Shown piece by piece: positions 8,144-16,941 of a stretch of 64,000 bases of DNA; position 1 is the first letter of the stretch, and every line of letters starts with the position of its first letter. The notes under the pieces are model-generated. The model was not told the origin of the DNA, did not search any database, and worked only from the letters and a program-made list of their open reading frames with translations. This DNA comes from Candidatus Borrarchaeum yapensis (GTDB taxonomy: Archaea; Asgardarchaeota; Sifarchaeia; Borrarchaeales; Borrarchaeaceae), in assembly GCA_016840515.1 (NCBI GenBank), contig JAEOSF010000005.1, forward strand, positions 1 through 64,000, given 5' to 3'. The translations under genes and the position numbers were made by a program.

Positions 8144-10174
8144 CTAAATAAAGATTAGCAGAACCGCCATTAGTAGCAGTCCTACTACGATATAGATCAT
8201 ATTGATGCTAAACACTCCTGTTTGGACCTTCCGGACTCCCTGACTTAGCCCCATGCCTCCACGTAATACTCCGAAGTTGAAGCGGTCGATAATTGCTTGG
8301 TCTATCCAGCGATAAATTCCTCCGCATACTCTGATTACCCCGTAGACGAATACTTTGTAATAGAGAGCATTGATATACCATCGGTTTGTCAGGAAAGAAT
8401 GTAAGCTGGCTAACGCACCTGAATTTCTGATCATCTCTGTTGCAGAATATTTTTGCTTGATATAAATGAAGTAGCTAGGTATAATACCCAGAAAGACCAT
8501 TCCAACAGATATCAGTGCTACAGTTGGATTGAGATGAACAAATTCAATGGCGAATGGTGTAACTACATGACCTGAGAAGTAATCATGTAATCTACCTTCA
8601 AAATTAAAAAGTCCAAATACACTAACGATGAGTGTCAATCCAGCTAAAATAGCTAAGGGAACCCACATCACTGCGGGCGCGTCATGTACATGGTGACCTT
8701 CTCTTTCAAGTTTTAAGATATGTTCTGATTTTGGATAATGGAAAGTCATACCCATCATACGGAATGTATAGAATGCCGTCATTGCAGCGGTTATTGCGGC
8801 TATTGCAAAGAGAGCATATTGACCATTTTCAAAGGTAGCTAAGAAAATGACATCTTTGCTCCAAAACCCAGAAAAGCCTGGGAATCCTGCAAGAGCTAAT
8901 GCGCCAACCCACATGACCTTATATGTGATAGGCATATATTCCTTGAGCCCACCCATTTCATCCAGGTATTTTGTCTCTGTTGCGTGCAAGATAGCACCAG
9001 CAGAAAGAAACAGCAGTGCTTTGAAAAGAGCGTGGGACAGTAAATGGAAATTAGCAGCCAAAAAGCCCGTAGTTGATTCTATTGCGAGCCCACCCATTCC
9101 AAGACCTAGCATCATATAACCGATTTGACTAACAGTGGAATAGGCAAGCACTTTTTTGATTTCACGAGCCACAAGCGCCATTGTAGCAGCTAAGAATGCT
9201 GTGAAACCACCAATCCATCCAACCGTAGTAAAGAATGTAGTAACTTCCGAATAGCCATCAATCCAGAGTGCATGATGGAACATTGGAAGCACACGCGCAA
9301 CAAGATATACGCCTGCTTTTACCATTGTAGCGGCATGGATCAATGCAGAAACAGTTGTTGGGCCAGCCATTGCCTCTGGTAACCATACATGTAGTGGGAA
9401 CTGGGCGGATTTACCTATTGGGCCAAAGAAAAGTAATATTGCGACTATCGTGAGCAAACCAGCTCTTGAAAGTTCGCCTACCCATCCAGTATTTTCTAGT
9501 AATTCAAGAAAATTGAAGGTACCAGCAAAAGAATAAATGATTAAAATTGCTGAAAGAAGCGCTACATCACCTATTCGAGTAGTGATGAACGCTTTCATAC
9601 CACTATGAGCGTTCATATCTCCTTCAGTTCTTTGTAGCATTGGGAAGGGTTCATCAACCATATTAGGCTTCTTATGCCAAAATCCAATTAAACCATATGA
9701 ACATGCTCCGACGATCTCCCATCCAACGAATAACTGAAGAAAGTTGTCAGCCATTACGAGAAGGGTCATGCCGCCAATAAAAAATAGCATCCAGAACCAA
9801 TACCTCGTACGATCAGGATCGTGTGACATGTATCCAAGGCTGTAGATCATAATAAGAGCACTTATGCAAGTGGCTACATTCGCCATGAAGACGGATAGAG
9901 GATCTACAAGGACTCCAGCATAGATATTGATATATGGAATCCATGGCACTTGCCAATCAAAGGGGATGGGCTGAGTTTGCCCAGAAAAGTCATAACCAAA
10001 AGCAGTATCTATTATCATGTCAGGGATCATAGATAAAGCAAATGCAGCAGCCATCAAAGAAAAAAGGACTGCCATGAAATCTCGTACTTTTGGATGAATT
10101 TTAGCGAACGCGGGCGTAAGCACCGCGCCAATCATTGGAATTGCCCAGCAAAGCCAGGGTGCAAACGGTAACAT
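8144..10174 (-). CDS. nuoL: NADH/F420H2 dehydrogenase subunit L (antiporter-like, with lateral helix)
   Basis: A 676-residue member of the NuoL/FpoL family, about full length. An N-terminal Proton_antipo_N segment (YAGVLVDPLSVFMANVATCI) precedes the antiporter core, with FVGWEIVGACSYGLIGFW carrying the conserved glutamate and AQFPLHVWLPEAMAGPTTVS the lysine region. The C-terminal ~170 residues contain the long amphipathic stretch and final membrane helix (MIYIVVGLLLMAVLLIFI) that anchor the arm. It begins 16 bases after nuoK with an AGAGGTG site. It pumps protons or Na+ at the distal end of the membrane arm. Confidence 0.94.
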   Translation of the reverse strand: MLPFAPWLCWAIPMIGAVLTPAFAKIHPKVRDFMAVLFSLMAAAFALSMIPDMIIDTAFGYDFSGQTQPIPFDWQVPWIPYINIYAGVLVDPLSVFMANVATCISALIMIYSLGYMSHDPDRTRYWFWMLFFIGGMTLLVMADNFLQLFVGWEIVGACSYGLIGFWHKKPNMVDEPFPMLQRTEGDMNAHSGMKAFITTRIGDVALLSAILIIYSFAGTFNFLELLENTGWVGELSRAGLLTIVAILLFFGPIGKSAQFPLHVWLPEAMAGPTTVSALIHAATMVKAGVYLVARVLPMFHHALWIDGYSEVTTFFTTVGWIGGFTAFLAATMALVAREIKKVLAYSTVSQIGYMMLGLGMGGLAIESTTGFLAANFHLLSHALFKALLFLSAGAILHATETKYLDEMGGLKEYMPITYKVMWVGALALAGFPGFSGFWSKDVIFLATFENGQYALFAIAAITAAMTAFYTFRMMGMTFHYPKSEHILKLEREGHHVHDAPAVMWVPLAILAGLTLIVSVFGLFNFEGRLHDYFSGHVVTPFAIEFVHLNPTVALISVGMVFLGIIPSYFIYIKQKYSATEMIRNSGALASLHSFLTNRWYINALYYKVFVYGVIRVCGGIYRWIDQAIIDRFNFGVLRGGMGLSQGVRKVQTGVFSINMIYIVVGLLLMAVLLIFI

Positions 10175-10189
10175 CTTTTGACCACACCT

Positions 10190-10516
10190 CTACTCCTTTA
10201 ATCTCCTCAATTCCCTAATGTTTATAGTTTTATACTGACGATACGCGGTTAAGATAAGCGCCATTGCAACTGCTGCGATACAACCACCGATTACAATACT
10301 TGTAATAACAATTGCATGCACAAGAGGGTCTATTAGACCTCCATTTGCATATGCGCTAAACGCTATGAAGTTTAGATGCGCTCCGTCGATTAGAATTTCA
10401 AGACCTATAATGAGCTTAATCATATTGCGCTTACTAACAAAGCAATAAAAACCGATTACATAAAGGACAATAGCTGTTCCTAAATAGAACTCCACATTTA
10501 GAGGTGGTAATGCCAT
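10190..10516 (-). CDS. nuoK: NADH/F420H2 dehydrogenase subunit K, MrpC-like
   Basis: A 108-residue, three-helix NuoK/MrpC family protein. Helix 2 (KLIIGLEILIDGAHLNFIAF) retains the NuoK glutamate and the HLNF motif. Helix 3 reads HAIVITSIVIGGCIAAVAMA, closer to the MrpC pattern (ALVLTAIVIGFA), and lacks the second glutamate usual in NuoK (AAAEAAVGLA). It overlaps nuoJ2 by one base, so the two are probably translationally coupled. Function in the membrane proton path is inferred from the operon. Confidence 0.85.
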   Translation of the reverse strand: MALPPLNVEFYLGTAIVLYVIGFYCFVSKRNMIKLIIGLEILIDGAHLNFIAFSAYANGGLIDPLVHAIVITSIVIGGCIAAVAMALILTAYRQYKTINIRELRRLKE

Positions 10517-10809
10517 TATTCTTCATTCCTCCTTTTGAGTTCTTCTCTAAACAGAGCAGCCGCTCCAATTGCGGTTGCGAATAATAAGAATGCCTGTAAG
10601 ATCATATCAATTCCGCGATTACTCCATAGATTCTGAGTAACAGTTTGTGGAATGTTTCCAAGCTCTACAGAAAGCGGTGGTTGACCATAGATGAAGGGCG
10701 TTATCGTGGAGATGCTTGAAAATAAAAGAACAAAGAATGCAATTCCGAGCACAGCACCAATTATTTCAAAGACGATTCTCACGTGACTAACCGAACTCTT
10801 GCCTGCCAT
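10516..10809 (-). CDS. nuoJ: NuoJ C-terminal half / MrpB-like subunit
   Basis: A 97-residue protein with two membrane helices. The second half, NRGIDMILQAFLLFATAIGA, matches the MrpB-like or FpoJ2 pattern (GxDxxxQAFLLFATAxGxAAL). In Methanosarcina-type Fpo complexes NuoJ is likewise split into two genes. It starts one base after the 10811 gene, and its stop overlaps the nuoK start. The charged tail EELKRRNEE is cytoplasmic by prediction. Confidence 0.75.
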   Translation of the reverse strand: MAGKSSVSHVRIVFEIIGAVLGIAFFVLLFSSISTITPFIYGQPPLSVELGNIPQTVTQNLWSNRGIDMILQAFLLFATAIGAAALFREELKRRNEE

Positions 10810-10810
10810 T

Positions 10811-11074
10811 TTATTTAACCTCCCGTTCTTCTTGAGATACTAAGCTAATAGTTGCTAGCATGAGTATAGTTATCGCACCAGCATAGACCGCGATTTGAAA
10901 AACCCCAACGTATGGGGCGTCCAAGAGAAAAAAGAGTACACCCAATAAAACGCTCATTATTGCCAATGAGATCACGCAATACACTATAGAGCGAGACTCG
11001 ATGGCTAAAATAGCAGTTACAATAAGTCCAACAAGTATAATTAAATGCCAAATACTCATAAACGCAATCTGCAT
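10811..11074 (-). CDS. nuoJ: NuoJ N-terminal half
   Basis: An 87-residue, three-helix protein. FFLLDAPYVGVFQIAVYAGA followed by ITILMLATISL is the NuoJ signature (LLDAPFLAxxQIxVYAGAxxxL), including the pi-bulge helix important for coupling in complex I. It is the first gene of the J-J-K-L-M-N operon. GGTGAG lies just upstream of ATG 11074; a second ATG at 11059 is possible. With the following gene it makes one complete NuoJ. Confidence 0.85.
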   Translation of the reverse strand: MQIAFMSIWHLIILVGLIVTAILAIESRSIVYCVISLAIMSVLLGVLFFLLDAPYVGVFQIAVYAGAITILMLATISLVSQEEREVK

Positions 11075-11153
11075 AATCTCACCGTTCTAGTTTATGGTTT
11101 TGATATATTTCAAGATCAATCTTTCTAAAACGAACAGCCATCACTAACTTTTT

Positions 11154-11168
11154 CCATATAAAGTTTTC
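11154..11168 (-). promoter_or_regulatory. Candidate TATA promoter of the nuoJJKLMN operon
   Basis: On the minus strand GAAAACTTTATATGG provides a purine-rich BRE-like stretch and a TATA box. A start about 25 bases downstream would leave a leader of roughly 55 bases before ATG 11074. No other good TATA match lies closer. Confidence 0.4.
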
Positions 11169-11396
11169 TTCTGAGTAAGCCTTTTACCAAAATATGTAAT
11201 GAACGATAATGACAAATAGCCTCTTTATTCCAATGTCATACATGAACTGTTATATGAATTCATTCTTTCCTAAAACAACCCCACATATATCTCATTCCCT
11301 GATACTGACTTAAATTAGATATAATTTAATGTACAGATTATCACTAAAGAAATAACGCGTTTTATCATATATATGCCCCTCTAACGTTCATTTATC

Positions 11397-11797
11397 TGAT
11401 AACGGCGAGAAGACTCCTTCCGAAAGGCAGGGGATGAATCATCGTCCGTGTGTCGTGGGAGAAACGTTGTCTTTCATCCGTACGTAGCCCTTCTCATAGT
11501 TGGAAGGGAGGCATAGCGTGGTATCACTTTCACACAGGTCAGTCTCCACTTAAATAGCAGTTAGCTACGATATCAGTGTGCAGTATGCCGAGGTGTCTGG
11601 CTTGGCGTTGGGAGCGTACACAAGACACAGTACCGATGAGGGTACTGTCGGACCTCAAGTGTCCCTTGAGGGACGGGGGCTGCCGTGGACCCGCCCGAAC
11701 TGTCGATGACTGGGCTTAATGTGTCCAACCGTGTTGGCTAAACAGAACAGCCTAGGAGGGCAGAAGCCCTCTGCGAAAGCTTGGAGGTAGTTCACAT
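11397..11797 (+). mobile_element. IS200/IS605-like element without tnpA or tnpB (copy B)
   Basis: A second, ~400-base element with the same layout as 4548-4872. The left end is GAGAAGACTCC, a hairpin with GAAA loop (11415-11431) and GGGGATGAATCATCG. The right end is GCAGAAGCCCTC, a GAAA-loop hairpin and GGAGGTAGTTCAC. Shared blocks are CACTTTCAC-CAGGTC, TTAAATAGC, AGTATGCCG and GACACAGTA. Hairpin stems differ between copies but the loops sit in the same places. No transposase or TnpB frame is present. It lies between the nuo operon promoter and nuoC. Copy A has 'acttcgcaa' and copy B 'tgataacggcga' flanking, so they are separate insertions and not one duplication. Confidence 0.62.
11549..11795 (+). 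ncRNA. Candidate reRNA-like transcript with its own TATA box (copy B)
   Basis: CTTAAATA at 11549-11556 is a TATA-like box in the same position as in copy A, and would start an RNA of about 220 bases ending at GTAGTTCAC. Strong helices are CAGTACC/GGTACTG, CCTCAAG/CTTGAGG and CCAAC/GTTGG, followed by GGCTAAACAGAACAGCC and the GAAGCCC terminal hairpin. This resembles the 3' scaffold of TnpB reRNA but is detached from any tnpB. Expression is inferred. Confidence 0.42.
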
Positions 11798-11949
11798 TTG
11801 AATACTATACTAATTGTTAACAGACTGTATATTTCCCCTAAAAAGTAAAACTTAAATGTCAATACCTTTCATCTAATCTATCATCATTTCTTAGTAATAA
11901 TTTGGTAACTGAAATTTACAAGGCAAAAGTCACAAGGAATGTGAATAAA

Positions 11950-12456
11950 ATGAGTGAACTAGAAATTGAGAATAAAATTGTTAACGCTGCAAAATCAAAA
12001 TTTGGAGATGCACTAACAGAATCAAAAATCGAACGCCCTAGGAGAGTCTACCTCACATTCAAAAAAGAGTCAATTCTTGATGGGGTATCCTTTCTGAAGA
12101 AAGAGTATGGTGGAACACATGTTAGTACAATTACAGGTTTAGAAACTGAAGAATCTTTTGAAGTTCTATATCATATGGCTACAAGACCAAAAGGTTTAGG
12201 CGAGGTAGAGATAGAAGTTACAGTGAGAGTACTTCTGTCAAAAGATAATCCAACTGTCACTTCAATTACAAGTGTCATTCCTGGAGCAGTTTTATATGAG
12301 CGCGAAGTTCATGACCTCGTTGGAATTAACTTTGAAGGGCATCCTGGCTTGACTCGATTAGTCTTACCGGATGACTGGCCAGATGATCTATATCCTTTGC
12401 GAAAGGAACGTGATGTACACGAAGTAAAGAAAGCGTACGAAGAAAGTCGCAAGTAA
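11950..12456 (+). CDS. nuoC: NADH/F420H2 dehydrogenase subunit C (30-kDa)
   Basis: A 168-residue NuoC/FpoC (complex I 30-kDa) protein. GAVLYEREVHDLVGINFEGH followed by PGLTRLVLPDDWPDDLYPLRKE is the family signature (ExEvyDlfGixFxGHPdLrRil). It is soluble and binds NuoD. ATG at 11950 follows AAGGAA at 11934-11939 and is preferred to an upstream TTG at 11902. The gene stands alone, ~12 kb from nuoD, on the opposite strand from the rest of the complex. Confidence 0.9.
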   Translation: MSELEIENKIVNAAKSKFGDALTESKIERPRRVYLTFKKESILDGVSFLKKEYGGTHVSTITGLETEESFEVLYHMATRPKGLGEVEIEVTVRVLLSKDNPTVTSITSVIPGAVLYEREVHDLVGINFEGHPGLTRLVLPDDWPDDLYPLRKERDVHEVKKAYEESRK

Positions 12457-12511
12457 TCCGCCTTTTTTAAAAAGATCTTTCTTTTTTGATTGTGCAAACG
12501 GAGTGTAGCAT

Positions 12512-12976
12512 TTGTCTCCAATGAAAATTATTTTTGTCTGTTATGCAAATCTGTGTCGAAGCCCACTTGCCGAAGGAATCTTCAAACAACTACTAGAGAA
12601 CAATGAAAAATCAGATAGTATAATTGTCAACTCAGCAGGGATCCATGCTTACGAAGGTTCACCACCACATTCTAAATCCATACAAGTAGCCAAAGAACGA
12701 GGAATCGATATTTCAGGGTATGGCGGTGTACAACTTACGAAAGAGATGGCAAAAGAAGCAGATCTTATTTTGACGCTCGATGAAAGTGTTAAGCATCATA
12801 TACTATCATACTACACCAACGATTCAAAAAAGGTGGTTACAATGAAAGAATGCGGTGGAGAAATAAATGATTTAGATGTAGACGACCCTTATGGATTATC
12901 AATGGAAGCGTTTCGAAGATGTGCTGATGAAATCGAGGACTATTCAATTAAAATTCTTGAGAAATTGGTCCTGTAG
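12512..12976 (+). CDS. Low-molecular-weight protein tyrosine phosphatase-like
   Basis: A 154-residue LMW-PTP/ArsC-fold protein. The P-loop FVCYANLCRSPLAEG has the catalytic Cys10 and Arg16 (CX5R), followed by the family serine. Near the C-terminus DVDDPYG supplies the general-acid aspartate (DP motif). The same fold serves arsenate reductases of the thioredoxin type. The additional cysteine pair needed for that is not obvious, so a phosphatase is favoured. TTG at 12512 is six bases after GGAGTG at 12500-12505, better spaced than ATG 12521. It is followed convergently by a large histidine kinase. Confidence 0.85.
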   Translation: MSPMKIIFVCYANLCRSPLAEGIFKQLLENNEKSDSIIVNSAGIHAYEGSPPHSKSIQVAKERGIDISGYGGVQLTKEMAKEADLILTLDESVKHHILSYYTNDSKKVVTMKECGGEINDLDVDDPYGLSMEAFRRCADEIEDYSIKILEKLVL

Positions 12977-13016
12977 ACACTCTAGTTTTAAATACCAATT
13001 AAATTAGTTAAAATGG

Positions 13017-16000
13017 CTAAATTCCATTTATGACATTGTCTAAAGCCTCACTTAGTTCCTTGATATCATATGGTTTAGCAACTACGCCACTAAAACCATA
13101 ATTTTTAAAATCAGCCATAACAGGATCTGTTGAATACCCGCTTGAAACTATAGCTTTAACTTTCGGATCAATTTCAATGAGTTTTCTAATAGTTTCTTTG
13201 CCACCCATACCACCTCGAATAGTCAAATCCAGAATCACAGCATCGAAATATTGTCCTGTGTCTTTAGTTCTTTTGTATAGTGCTATTGCTTCTTCACCGT
13301 GTCTAGCAAACCTAACTTCATACCCTAAAAAGGTTAACATCTCACCTAAAGAGTCCCTGATAACCTCTTCATCATCCATGACCATAATTTTTCCTTTGCC
13401 AGTGATAGGTGTTTTCTCCGCTTCTTTCTTCTTCGGGACTTGTGTTTTTAATGTAGGAAGATAGATAGAAAAGGTTGAACCAACGCCAAGTTTTGATTCT
13501 ACAGCAATATGCCCCTTATGATTTTTTATTATTGAATAGGCGATCGTTAGTCCTAAACCGCTTCCTTTTTGTTTTGTAGTGAAATAGGGGTCGAATATCT
13601 TTTGAAGGTATTCCTCCGGAATACCGATCCCTTGATCTTTTATACTTAACTTTATGTAGCGTCCCTCTTGTAACGGCAAAACATCTTTTGTTCCAATAAT
13701 CACGTTTTCACCACTAATACTGATTATTCCACCCTCTGGCATGGCTTGGTCTGCATTAATAATAAGATTATTTATGACCTGACTGACCTGTCCTTCATCA
13801 ATTTCGACTGACCATATATCTTCAGGAATGGAAAATTTACACTTAACATTGGAGCCACTCAAGGTAAAAACGGTTGTATCTCTAAGTAATTCGTCAATAG
13901 AAGCGGTTTTTTTAATTGGAGCACCGCCTCTGGAAAAAGTAAGCAATTGTTGGGTCAAATCTCTTGCCCGCATTGTGGCTTTTTCAGCCTCAGTCAACCT
14001 TTCTAGTACCTTTTCTCTGAATGGAGCATACATTTTTGCAAGAGTGATATTGCCTAATATCCCCGTAAGAATATTGTTAAAATCGTGGGCTATGCCGCCT
14101 GCAAGAATACCAAGCGATTCAAGTTTCTCGATTTTGTGTTGTTCTTCCTCCATCTTACGTTTTTCGGAGATGTCTCTAATGATAGCCCATCCTTTGCTTG
14201 TAAACCCCTCTTTATCTTTCATCAGCCATGCACTAATAGAAACAGGGATTAATGAACCATCTTTCTTAACTATTTCTAGTTTGTATTCATCTGAGTATCC
14301 TTTTTTTTGCATAGGTTCGATAAGTACTCGTTTTAATTCATCATGCCATTTACTGGGCACTAAATCTAAATAGTCTATTCTTTTGATTTCTTCTTTTGTG
14401 TAGCCAAGCATATCCGTAAAAGCCTGATTGCACTCTATAATATTTCCACCATCTGCGGAGACGATTCCATCTCTTGAAGATTCATATAACCCTCTATAGC
14501 GTTCTTCTGACTCAACCAAAGCTTCTTCAGAGCGTTTACGCTCTGTAATATCACGTATAATAGACCATACTTCTAAAGGTTTGCCTTCTTTAGTCTTGGT
14601 GAGCCAAGATCTTGCGGAGACAGGAAAAATTGTTCCGTCTTTCTTAATGCCTTCTAACTCGAACTCGGCCGAATAACCATATGGAATGAGTTGTTCGTTA
14701 ATCATTCTGTCAATTATTTTGTTCCATTTACTGGGAATCAGTTCTTGGAGCTTTAATTGATATATCTCCTCTTTCGTATAACCATGCATGTCTATAAACG
14801 CTTGATTACAATCTAAAATGTTTCTTTCCGTATCTGAAGAAACAATACCGTCTATTGTGGAATTGTAAAGCCCACGATAGCGTTCTTCAGACTCTTTGAG
14901 TTCTTTTTCTAATTTCTTAACTTTGCGGATATCAGTCAAAACACCTTGAATAATACGCGTTCCTTCCAATTCAAAAGAAGTTGTATTAAGAAGACAAGGA
15001 ATTATCTCACCGTTTTTTGTCATCAAAGAAAACTCATAAGATTCAGGCACATTTTCTCCAGCAATTCTTTTTTTCAATCTCTCTTTTATCATCTGTCTCT
15101 GATCAGGAGCAATTGCTGACAGATCATTTAAGTCCATGTCAAGTATTTCCTTTAATGAATATCCTAAGGTATTCAGAAGTGCTTGGTTAGCGAATGCAAC
15201 CTTCCCATCTTTTACTAAATAAATCATGTTTGGATCTTTCTCTACAAGCGTTCTGTATTTCTCTTCTGACTCAACCAATTGCCGCTCCAGTTTTTTTCTT
15301 TCAGTGATATCGCGAATAATACCCTGGTATCCTATAATTTTTCCATCATTATCCCGCCGCACTGTCGCAGTAAGCAAGCAATCAATCTCTGTATTTTCTT
15401 TCTTTCGCAATTTTAATTCATAGTTTCTGACAGATCCCTTTTGTTCTATCTCTCGTTGAAATATAGAACGATCTGTAGGATCAATATATAACTCTCGGAC
15501 GTTTATTTTTTGCAACTCTTCTCTGCTAAAACCGAACAATTCAATTAATGCTTGATTAAAGTTGATTAGTTTACCTTCTCGGGTGGTAAAATATATAGCA
15601 TCTCTTGAATCCTCAAAAAGGGAACGATAGCGTTCCTCACTCTCCTTAAATGCTTCTTCAGCTCGTTTTCGTTTAGTAATATCTCGGATAATAGCCCATG
15701 TTCCTGTTAAATTGCCATCCTTATCTTTAATGAGCCACGTCCTTGCAGAAATAGGTATAATTGTCCCATCTTTCTTAATTGCATCCATTTCATATACATC
15801 AGAAAAGCCCCGAGGAATTATCTGCTCGTTGAGAATTTGTGCTGTCTTTGCAAGCCATCTATTAGGCATGAGATTTTGGAATTTTGAACGATATAGTTCT
15901 TCCTTAGTATAGCCGAGTATATCCACCAAAGACTGGTTACACTCAATGATGTTTCCGTCCATATCTACAGAGATAATACCATCTCTAGAAGATTCATATA

Positions 16001-16526
16001 GCCCGCGATAACGCTCTTCACTTGTTTTAAAAGCCTCCTCCGCCCTCTTGCGCTCCGAAATGTCAATTAAAATCCCTCTATAGCCAATAGGGACTCCATC
16101 CCCATTCTTAATCACGTTAGCGTGTATTATAACTAGGAACCTGCTTCCGTCTTTTTTCTGAGCAGTAAATTCAATTATTCCAATATCTTCTCCGTTATAT
16201 AATCTAGAAATGCTTTCTTTAAGCCTCTCGTGATCTTCTTGAGCAATTATCTGAAAGGCATTGATTCCCCTATCAAAATCATCTTGAGAATAACCAAAAA
16301 TATCAAAAGCAACACGGTTAACAAAAGTGAGCTTTGCATACAAATCTATTTCAAAAACAGTTACTGGTAAGAGCACAGCCAACTCTCTGAACCGCCGTTC
16401 GCTTGTTGCTAGTGCTTCTTTGAATTTCTCGTGCAATTCTTCGGATATTTTCAAATTAGTAATACGTTGATGCAGTTCTACAAGCTCATTTATGAGTTGT
16501 TCTTTCGTTTTATCCTCATAATTCAT
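13017..16526 (-). CDS. Hybrid sensor histidine kinase, six PAS domains plus receiver
   Basis: A 1169-residue soluble kinase without membrane helices. After a short coiled coil come six PAS/PAC units, each opening with an ER(Y/F)R-L motif and mostly ending GxxRDITERK. Then come HisKA (GILAGGIAHDFNNILTGI, phospho-acceptor about His814), HATPase_c (N box NNLIINADQAMPEGG; G1 DQGIGIP; F box IFDPYFTTK; G2 GSGLGL) and a C-terminal receiver with AVILDLTIRGG (phospho-Asp about 1100). This bacterial-type architecture was probably acquired by transfer. No output domain or cognate regulator is encoded nearby, so the target is unknown. AGGAG lies upstream of ATG 16526. Confidence 0.93.
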   Translation of the reverse strand: MNYEDKTKEQLINELVELHQRITNLKISEELHEKFKEALATSERRFRELAVLLPVTVFEIDLYAKLTFVNRVAFDIFGYSQDDFDRGINAFQIIAQEDHERLKESISRLYNGEDIGIIEFTAQKKDGSRFLVIIHANVIKNGDGVPIGYRGILIDISERKRAEEAFKTSEERYRGLYESSRDGIISVDMDGNIIECNQSLVDILGYTKEELYRSKFQNLMPNRWLAKTAQILNEQIIPRGFSDVYEMDAIKKDGTIIPISARTWLIKDKDGNLTGTWAIIRDITKRKRAEEAFKESEERYRSLFEDSRDAIYFTTREGKLINFNQALIELFGFSREELQKINVRELYIDPTDRSIFQREIEQKGSVRNYELKLRKKENTEIDCLLTATVRRDNDGKIIGYQGIIRDITERKKLERQLVESEEKYRTLVEKDPNMIYLVKDGKVAFANQALLNTLGYSLKEILDMDLNDLSAIAPDQRQMIKERLKKRIAGENVPESYEFSLMTKNGEIIPCLLNTTSFELEGTRIIQGVLTDIRKVKKLEKELKESEERYRGLYNSTIDGIVSSDTERNILDCNQAFIDMHGYTKEEIYQLKLQELIPSKWNKIIDRMINEQLIPYGYSAEFELEGIKKDGTIFPVSARSWLTKTKEGKPLEVWSIIRDITERKRSEEALVESEERYRGLYESSRDGIVSADGGNIIECNQAFTDMLGYTKEEIKRIDYLDLVPSKWHDELKRVLIEPMQKKGYSDEYKLEIVKKDGSLIPVSISAWLMKDKEGFTSKGWAIIRDISEKRKMEEEQHKIEKLESLGILAGGIAHDFNNILTGILGNITLAKMYAPFREKVLERLTEAEKATMRARDLTQQLLTFSRGGAPIKKTASIDELLRDTTVFTLSGSNVKCKFSIPEDIWSVEIDEGQVSQVINNLIINADQAMPEGGIISISGENVIIGTKDVLPLQEGRYIKLSIKDQGIGIPEEYLQKIFDPYFTTKQKGSGLGLTIAYSIIKNHKGHIAVESKLGVGSTFSIYLPTLKTQVPKKKEAEKTPITGKGKIMVMDDEEVIRDSLGEMLTFLGYEVRFARHGEEAIALYKRTKDTGQYFDAVILDLTIRGGMGGKETIRKLIEIDPKVKAIVSSGYSTDPVMADFKNYGFSGVVAKPYDIKELSEALDNVINGI

Positions 16527-16618
16527 TTTGAGAGGCTCCTAGTGGATCAATACTTAATAAAGACACTGTTCTCATAAGATTGACTTGTTATCATTTTCCT
16601 TTATCATTTTGTTTCTAT

Positions 16619-16696
16619 ATTTCTTGTCTGCACGGAACTATAAATTTTTGTCGCTAGCTTGTTTCTATGCTGTGCTCTATGAACATATTATGAAAT
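16619..16696 (-). promoter_or_regulatory. Promoter module conserved between the two kinase genes (copy 1)
   Basis: A 78-base block that recurs at 20562-20639 with only eight substitutions and no gaps, ending exactly 93 bases upstream of both start codons. On the minus strand it contains AAAAATTTATAG, a TATA box, plus flanking CAGAGCACAG- and CCGTGCAGAC-type sequence conserved on either side. The rest of the 415-base gap (16527-16941) shows nothing else recognisable. Confidence 0.65.
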
Positions 16697-16941
16697 GTCT
16701 AAGTTTTTCCTGCTCTCTGAATGTAGTACGCTACATATTTAGCTACCATACCTCTAATTCAAAAAAGAAATCTTCATTACAAGAATGTGTTTGAAAAATA
16801 GATGATGTTAGTGTAAATGAAAGTTATCGGCAATCATAAACTGCTTATAAAAGATGAATAACAAAAGCAAAAAAATAGAATACATTCCTAAAAAAATTGG
16901 ATCTAATTAAATGTTTCACAAGGCTAATTTTCAAGAAAGTA

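Noticed and set aside
15226..15912. Plus-strand frames opposite the PAS kinases
   Set aside because: They are antisense shadows of repeated PAS codons and lack ribosome sites.
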